A stretch of 64,000 nt of DNA from Streptomyces sp. ST2-7A (GTDB lineage: Bacteria; Actinomycetota; Actinomycetes; Streptomycetales; Streptomycetaceae): assembly GCF_021390475.1 (NCBI RefSeq), contig NZ_JAJUWS010000036.1, forward strand, positions 1 to 64,000, read 5' to 3'. Position numbers and translations under genes: made by a program. This document shows, one piece after another, positions 60,701 through 64,000 of this stretch. Every line of letters begins with the position of its first letter. Position 1 is the stretch's first letter. The notes beneath the pieces are model-generated. The model made no database searches. It was not told the DNA's origin and saw only the letters and a program-made list of their open reading frames with translations.

Positions 60701-62258
60701 GGCGGGCAAGGTGGACCGCGCCGCGCTCCCGGCGCCGGATCTCGCGGCGCTGTCGGCAGGCCGGGCGCCGCGCAATCCGCGCGAACGCATCCTGTGCGAA
60801 CTGTACGCCGAGGTTCTGGACGTCCCCCGGGTCACCATCGACGACTCCTTCTTCGCCCTGGGCGGGCACTCCCTGCTCGTGACCCGGGTGATCAGCGGGA
60901 TCCGCCACCGCCTCGGGGTGGATCTGCCCGTCCGCACCCTCTTCGAACGGCAGTCGGTTGCCGCGCTCCTCGAGGCGGCCGACGAGACGAACCCGCCGGC
61001 GGACGCCTCCGTGCCCGGTCCGGCCCCGGCAGACCTCTTGGCGGAGGCCGTGCTCGACCCGCGGATCACCGTCGGGCCCCGGCGAGAGGGGCGGTCCGGC
61101 GACACGACGGACCACGAGAACATCCTGTTGACGGGCGCGACGGGCTTCCTCGGCGCCTTCCTCCTGCGCGAACTCCTCGACCGTACGAGTGCCGACATCC
61201 ACTGTCTGGTCCGCGCGGACGACACCGAGCGGGCGTTCGGGCGCGTCCGGCGGAGCCTGGTGGAGTACGGGCTGTGGAACGAGTCCACCCGCGGCCGGAT
61301 CGTTCCCGTGCCCGGTGATCTGGAAAAGCCCCTGCTCGGCCTCCGCCCGGAGCGGTTCGACGCCCTGGCGGCCCTGACCGACGTCGTTTATCACAATGGC
61401 GCGTGGGTCAACGCGGTCGAACCGTACGCCCGGCTGAGGGCGTCCAACGTGTCCGGCACCGAGGAGGTGCTTCGCTTGGCGGCCCGCTCGACCCCGGTGC
61501 CGGTCCACTACGTCTCGACCGCCGCGGTCTCCGTGAGCACCGACGAGGACTCCGGGAACCTCGGCCCCGTGCCCGAGTCCCACCGGGTACACCCCGACTC
61601 CCTCATGCCGGGCGGCTACACGGCCAGCAAGTGGGTGGCGGAGCAGCTCGTGTGGGAGGCGGCCGGGCGTGGGCTCCCGGTGAGTGTGTACCGGTTCGGC
61701 CGGGTGAGCGGTCACACCGTCAGCGGGATCGGTTCCGCCAAGGACGTGCTCTGGCAGCTCGTGCGGGCGATGCTCGTCATCGGGGCCGCCCCACGCCCCG
61801 CCGATCAGGACGCCCCGCCCGCCGTGGTCGACCTGATCCCCGTGGACCACGCCGCGGCCGCCCTCGTCCACCTCTCCCGCCGTCCCGGCGGCATCGGTCT
61901 GGCACACCACCTCACGTGCCCCGAACCCATCCCCCTCGACACGTTCCTCGACCATCTGCGGTTGTACGGGTATCGCTTGGACACCATGGGCCTCGACGAC
62001 TGGACGCGAGCGCTGCGCCGGCGGGCGGACGCCGAGGCGGAACGGGCGAAAGGCGCGGGACTCCTTGACGCGGCCGTGCTGCTCACCGACACCCTGCCCG
62101 CGCTGTCCCGCCTGGGGCGGATCCGTCTCGACCGGACCAACACCCTGGCCGGACTCGCGGACTCGGGGCCGGCGTTCCCGGCCCTGGACGGCGCGCTCAT
62201 CCGGACCTACGCCGACCACTTCGTCGCGTCGGGTTTCTTCCCACCGCCCACCCGCTGA
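54723..62258 (+). CDS. tleA: dimodular NRPS A-NMT-PCP-C-A-PCP-R (N-methylvalyl-tryptophanol synthetase)
   Basis: A 2511-aa synthetase. A1 (about 35-490, MFTSGSTGTSKG at 185) contains an N-methyltransferase inserted at about 500-760 (VLEIGVGTGLLMSRLA at 556); A1 closes with HGKVDRR near 922. PCP1 about 975, C with IHHIACDGWS at 1163, A2 1500-2000, PCP2 about 2041, and a thioester reductase from about 2130 (LLTGATGFLGAFLLRELL; YTASK). Specificity residues read by eye are DAYWWGGTF for A1 (valine-like) and DGWTISGVC for A2 (bulky aromatic, fits tryptophan). This is the TleA/LtxA/MpnB architecture that releases N-methyl-L-valyl-L-tryptophanol. GTG start with AGGAG 7 nt upstream. Confidence 0.94.
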   Translation: MSPQYHSLPGRPPADAPRPDIPLARSGPSDTATTPATLPEAFVRQARLTPDATALIRGAEEDTAMTYRELDARSEHLARRLAAEGASPGSTVAVLMERSTHLVVSLLAIVRSGACYVPLDTRSPASRLRWMVEQTRPRLILTDRPRPRDEFGTGPRVLSVRSGAPDGDQGPATPGIPAEPRQLAYVMFTSGSTGTSKGVAVTHENVVGLARDRIWRGGAHERVLLHSPHAFDASTYELWVPLLCGGTVVIAPPGEPDARGIASAVSEAGITGLWVTAGLFSVLAEEDPRCFRGAREVWTGGDAVSPAAVRRVLRACPGTAVVNGYGPTETTTFATCHRVTDPGAPGTVVPIGAPMSGMRVEVLDRRLRPVPPGAVGELYIGGSGLARGYWNRPALTAERFVADPLGEPGARLFRTGDLVRGGPDGLLEFVGRSDDQVKIRGFRVEPGEVEAVLSEHPGVARAAVVTREDRTGHKRLIGYVVPTDGAGPAQGGTDAVSEWRGIYNSLYGETTRMPFGEDFSGWHSSYDGRPIPPEQMREWRDTTVERIRELNPRRVLEIGVGTGLLMSRLAPRCDAYWGTDLSDRAIEALTGPVRRDASLAGRVELSVRAADDISGLPVGFFDTVVINSVTQYFPDAHYLTDVLTKAVELLVPGGSVFVGDVRNLRLLRAFHTDVRLRRPGLPSSPAALRAAVEHGMVREKELLVDPAFFTDPAGTVPGVGGSEVRVKRGRYVNELTRYRYDAVLRKAVSRAEPVLPVEELRWGRDISDPKSLADHLDAGCPVDIRVTGVPDDRIAPVAAALRALEGAGDTGRIRSLGARDDAETLLIEQVHEIAARYGLRASVTWSPSVDDALDIVVTRRPPGTPGGGAPAPAGTTPTSLVNAPATARDTGALVSSVRDFLTRRLPEYLVPAATVVLETMPLTPHGKVDRRRLPEPDIGSVEDGRPPRTPLEELLCGLFADILGVSKVTIDDSFFALGGHSLSATRLSSRLRSVLGLELPVRSVFEAPTVAGLAEAVRRTSAGDRPPLRPMERPDEVPLSFAQRRLWFLDRLQGPAATYNVPLVLELEGELDRAALETALADVVERHESLRTVFTEKAGVPGQLVLDGTAARPPLDVDTVAPAELDAAVAATVRRPFDLAGHLPVRAHLFGTAPDRHVLALTIHHIACDGWSLAPLWRDLATAYAARRRGEAPAVEPLPVQYTDYALWQRQLLGGEDDPDSPAARQIAYWTRVLKGLPERVELPLDRPRPRSASHRGDTLHFAVDADLHRRIVDLAERCGASPFMVVHATLATLLSKLGAGHDIAIGTPVAGRTDQALEGLVGFFVNTLVLRTDTSGNPAFRDLLARVRETDLAAYAHQDLPFERLVDALAPARGTPHHPLFQVMLALQNAPRSAPELPGLIVGERAVSTGACRFDLSLSLRERQGADRRPQGMDGVVEYSTDLFDRDGVERLVHRFLRFLDTLTADPGQRIDTLDVVLPGERKTLLKQSRDTSRDVPRLPLPDLFEAQVKRTPGATALIFDNGVGPARKMTYHQLNARANRLAGYLIGYGIGPEQYVAIALPRTVDSVIATLAVLKAGGAYLPLDADYPAARLRFMLEDVRPALLLTDSGTSLSLPDLPGAPEVRRVVLDRAETRHAVGLCRETDVTDGERGRPLTDTSPAYVIHTSGSTGRPKGVVVTHSGFSGVVEAQLRRFGVTASSRILQFASHSFDGAVWELCGGLLTGATLVMAPAELTAPGPGLAALVERLGVTHATLPPAALTVMEPARLTSVSSLIVSGEAVSGKTVRRWSVGRRLINGYGPTETTVCATLSSPLSGGGTPPIGTPTVGASTYVLDRGLCLVPPGMPGELYVSGAGLARGYLHRPGLTADRFVADPFGAPGSRMYRTGDIVRWNSDGELEYIGRADGQVKIRGFRIEPGEVEAALSTHPDVAQAVVVPRKDSRGATCLAGYVVPARHSADPSGLGLRSHLAGLLPDHMVPASVTVLDALPITAAGKVDRAALPAPDLAALSAGRAPRNPRERILCELYAEVLDVPRVTIDDSFFALGGHSLLVTRVISGIRHRLGVDLPVRTLFERQSVAALLEAADETNPPADASVPGPAPADLLAEAVLDPRITVGPRREGRSGDTTDHENILLTGATGFLGAFLLRELLDRTSADIHCLVRADDTERAFGRVRRSLVEYGLWNESTRGRIVPVPGDLEKPLLGLRPERFDALAALTDVVYHNGAWVNAVEPYARLRASNVSGTEEVLRLAARSTPVPVHYVSTAAVSVSTDEDSGNLGPVPESHRVHPDSLMPGGYTASKWVAEQLVWEAAGRGLPVSVYRFGRVSGHTVSGIGSAKDVLWQLVRAMLVIGAAPRPADQDAPPAVVDLIPVDHAAAALVHLSRRPGGIGLAHHLTCPEPIPLDTFLDHLRLYGYRLDTMGLDDWTRALRRRADAEAERAKGAGLLDAAVLLTDTLPALSRLGRIRLDRTNTLAGLADSGPAFPALDGALIRTYADHFVASGFFPPPTR

Positions 62259-62344
62259 GCACCACACCATCACGGTGGCCGCGGCCGGCCCCGGCCCCGG
62301 CGCACCATCTCCTCATCCGTTCGTCCACGGAAAGGTCACACATC

Positions 62345-62575
62345 ATGAACAACCCCTGGGATGACACCGAGGGCACTTTCTCGGTGCTGGTCAACGACGA
62401 GGGACAGCACTCCTTGTGGCCGTCCTTCACCGCCGTGCCCGCGGGGTGGGCCACGGTCCACGGCCCCGCCTCCCACCAGGAATGCCTCGCGTACGTCGAG
62501 GAGAACTGGACCGACATGCGGCCCAAGAGCCTCGTCGAGTACTACGACCGGTTCTCCGAGGTGCGGTCCGCATGA
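62345..62575 (+). CDS. mbtH: MbtH-like NRPS chaperone
   Basis: A 76-aa protein with the full signature: NPWDDTEGTFSVLVNDEGQH, SLWPSFTAVPAGW, then ECLAYVEENWTDMRPKSL. It binds adenylation domains and aids their folding or activity; the TleA adenylation domains are the obvious partners. It overlaps the P450 gene by ATGA. Confidence 0.96.
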   Translation: MNNPWDDTEGTFSVLVNDEGQHSLWPSFTAVPAGWATVHGPASHQECLAYVEENWTDMRPKSLVEYYDRFSEVRSA

Positions 62576-63768
62576 GCGACCAGCAGTCACCCCGCGGCTA
62601 CCCCTTCGGCGAAGCGATCGCTCTGGACCTCGATCCGCTGTACGGGGAACTGCGCCGGGAGGAGCCCGTCCTCCGGGTCCGCTGCCCTTTCGGCGAGGAC
62701 GCCTGGCTGGTCACCGGCTACGCGGACATGAAGAAGATCCTGGGGGACCCCCGGTTCAGCCGTGCGATGGCGGCGGAGCACGACGAGTCCCGTCTGACCC
62801 CGTTGCCCATCCACACCAGCATCCTGGGCATGGACCCACCCGACCACACCCGGCTGCGCAGGCTCCTGGCGAAGGTCTTCACCACGCGCCGCGTCGAGCT
62901 GCTGCATCCCCGGATCGAAGGTGAGGCTCACCGGTTGATCGACGGCCTCGTCGCCCAGGGGCCGCCAGGCGATCTCATGGAGGAATTCGCGGTTCCCTTC
63001 GCCGGTACGGTCGTCTGCGATCTGCTCGGCGTCCCGTTCGAGGACCGCGAGCGGTTCCGCGGCTGGCTCGACGCCTTTTCCGCCACGACCGTGATGACGG
63101 AAGAGGAGATCGAGGCGGACACCGAGCGGTTGCACGGATATATCATGCGGCTGATGGCCACCCGCCGTCAGCAACCGCGGGACGACCTGATCAGCGCCAT
63201 GGTCAAGGCCGGCGAGGAGGAGGAGAGGCTCTCCGAGAAGGAACTCGTGGAGCTGGCGAGCGTCCTGCTGATCGCGGGGCACGAGACGGTCTCGTCGCAG
63301 CTCATCGACTCCCTGTACGTCCTGTTCACCCACCCCGAGCAGCTGGAACTACTTCGGGGAAAACGCGAGCTGATGCCGACGGCGATCGAGGAGCTGCTGC
63401 GCTATGTGCCCCTCATCTCCCATGTCACCTTCGCGCGCTACGCCACCGAGGACATCGAGCTGAGCGGAACGCTTGTCCGTGCGGGCGAGTCCGTGCTTCC
63501 CGCCATCCCCTCGGCCAACCGCGATGAATCGGTGTTCGAGAACGCGGACCTTTTCGACCCGACCCGGGAGCACAATCCCCATCTGGGATTCGGGTACGGA
63601 ATCCACCGCTGCCTGGGCGCGCCGCTCGCCCGCCTCGAATTGCGGGTGGCGCTTGAGGCGTTGCTCACGCGACTGCCCGGAATGCGGTGTGCCGTTCCCA
63701 CGAATTCGCTGGAATGGAAGGACGGAATGCAGGTACGGAGCTTGCTGCGGCTGCCCATCACCTGGTGA
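62572..63768 (+). CDS. tleB: cytochrome P450, indolactam-forming (TleB-like)
   Basis: A 398-aa soluble bacterial P450. I-helix LLIAGHETVSSQL, the ExxR of the K-helix in AIEELLRYVP, and the heme loop FGYGIHRCLGAPLARLE with the ligand Cys at 347. Position after TleA and MbtH matches TleB/LtxB/MpnC, which join the N-methylvaline nitrogen to indole C4 of the dipeptide alcohol to make indolactam V. ATG overlaps the MbtH stop. Electron-transfer partners are not encoded nearby. Confidence 0.92.
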   Translation: MSDQQSPRGYPFGEAIALDLDPLYGELRREEPVLRVRCPFGEDAWLVTGYADMKKILGDPRFSRAMAAEHDESRLTPLPIHTSILGMDPPDHTRLRRLLAKVFTTRRVELLHPRIEGEAHRLIDGLVAQGPPGDLMEEFAVPFAGTVVCDLLGVPFEDRERFRGWLDAFSATTVMTEEEIEADTERLHGYIMRLMATRRQQPRDDLISAMVKAGEEEERLSEKELVELASVLLIAGHETVSSQLIDSLYVLFTHPEQLELLRGKRELMPTAIEELLRYVPLISHVTFARYATEDIELSGTLVRAGESVLPAIPSANRDESVFENADLFDPTREHNPHLGFGYGIHRCLGAPLARLELRVALEALLTRLPGMRCAVPTNSLEWKDGMQVRSLLRLPITW

Positions 63769-63779
63769 ACCACCCGTGA

Positions 63780-63805
63780 GATCACGGCACTAGTGTCTCG
63801 TGATC
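63780..63805 (+). terminator. hairpin after the P450 gene, at the insertion-element junction
   Basis: GATCACG (63780-63786) and CGTGATC (63799-63805) are perfect 7-bp arms with a 12-nt loop that contains CTAG. It may end the NRPS operon or be produced by the element's terminal repeat. Confidence 0.4.
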
Positions 63806-64000
63806 CGGTTCGTGTCACCTGAGGCTCTTTGGCTCGTTGGACACTGTGTGAACCTCTCTTCGGAACAGGCCGCAGAATTGCGGGCGTTGGCGACGGACCG
63901 GCACGTGACGGCGGATGTGGCCCTGCGAGCCCGCATCGTGTTGTGGGCGGGCGAGGGGCGCCGCCGCAAGGACATCGCCGAACTGGCGGGGGTGTCCGCC
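63790..64000 (+). mobile_element. left end of an IS630-family insertion sequence, cut by the window edge
   Basis: A transposase reading frame begins at 63848. IS630-type elements insert at TA, often within CTAG; CTAG occurs at 63790-63793, just before the frame's upstream region. The exact terminal repeat cannot be confirmed without the right end. Confidence 0.65.
63848..64000 (+). CDS. IS630-family transposase, N-terminal part
   Basis: Fifty-one codons are visible before the window ends. LSSEQAAELRALA, then VALRARIVLWAGEGRRRKDI and AELAGVSA match the N-terminal helix-turn-helix of IS630-type DDE transposases common in Streptomyces. The GTG start is preceded by no strong ribosome-binding site. 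The catalytic domain lies beyond the edge, so intactness is unknown. Confidence 0.8.
   Translation, partial: MNLSSEQAAELRALATDRHVTADVALRARIVLWAGEGRRRKDIAELAGVSA

Noticed and set aside
1..64000. tRNA, rRNA, CRISPR arrays, integrase or attachment sites
   Set aside because: Looked for and not seen; the only mobile-element signal is the IS630-like gene at the right edge.

Overview
The window is high-GC actinomycete DNA, almost certainly Streptomyces. The evidence is strong GC bias at third codon positions, GTG starts, ATGA/GTGA gene overlaps and DmdR/IdeR-type iron boxes. Nearly all of it is specialised metabolism, with four biosynthetic units packed end to end. The last unit matches the teleocidin (indolactam) genes known from Streptomyces blastmyceticus, so that species or a relative is a reasonable guess. 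No rRNA, tRNA or CRISPR array was seen.

Region 1 (1-5354) is an iron-siderophore uptake operon on the minus strand: binding lipoprotein, two FecCD permeases and the first codons of a further gene, presumably the ATPase. It also has a siderophore-interacting flavoprotein behind its own iron box and a VOC-fold protein.

Region 2 (5550-29072) looks like a benzoxazole-type cluster. DAHP synthase, a PhzE-like ADIC synthase, a PhzD-like isochorismatase and an EntA-like dehydrogenase form a complete set for 3-hydroxyanthranilate. An MbtI-like synthase, an AMP ligase and a carrier protein supply activated salicylate. A KASIII-like acyltransferase and an amidohydrolase match the joining and ring-closing logic described for A33853 and caboxamycin. 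Less expected members are a second KASIII-like protein without a catalytic Cys, a stand-alone adenylation-carrier protein without the amino-acid Asp, and an aldehyde dehydrogenase/SRPBCC/FMO-SRPBCC block. An MFS exporter and a CGNR regulator close the region around a clear operator.

Region 3 (29102-45613) is an amino-group-carrier-protein (LysW) pathway: LysW, LysX, LysY/ArgC, a fused LysZ-LysK and a split transketolase, as in vazabitide-, ficellomycin- and azinomycin-type chemistry. An HK97-fold, encapsulin-like protein sits directly before a sulfotransferase, an atypical SDR and a dedicated PAPS supply (CysC, CysD, CysN). This matches the poorly understood natural-product (Family 3) encapsulins and is the most interesting part of the window.

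Region 4 (45839-52044) holds a 49-residue peptide with a Cys-Ile-Cys-Trp core, an E1-like/YcaO fusion and a SagB-type dehydrogenase, i.e. an azole-forming RiPP system, followed by a convergent histidine kinase and response regulator.

Region 5 (52553-63768) is the indolactam/teleocidin set: a DMATS prenyltransferase, an A-NMT-PCP-C-A-PCP-R NRPS, MbtH and a P450. An IS630-like transposase begins at the right edge.
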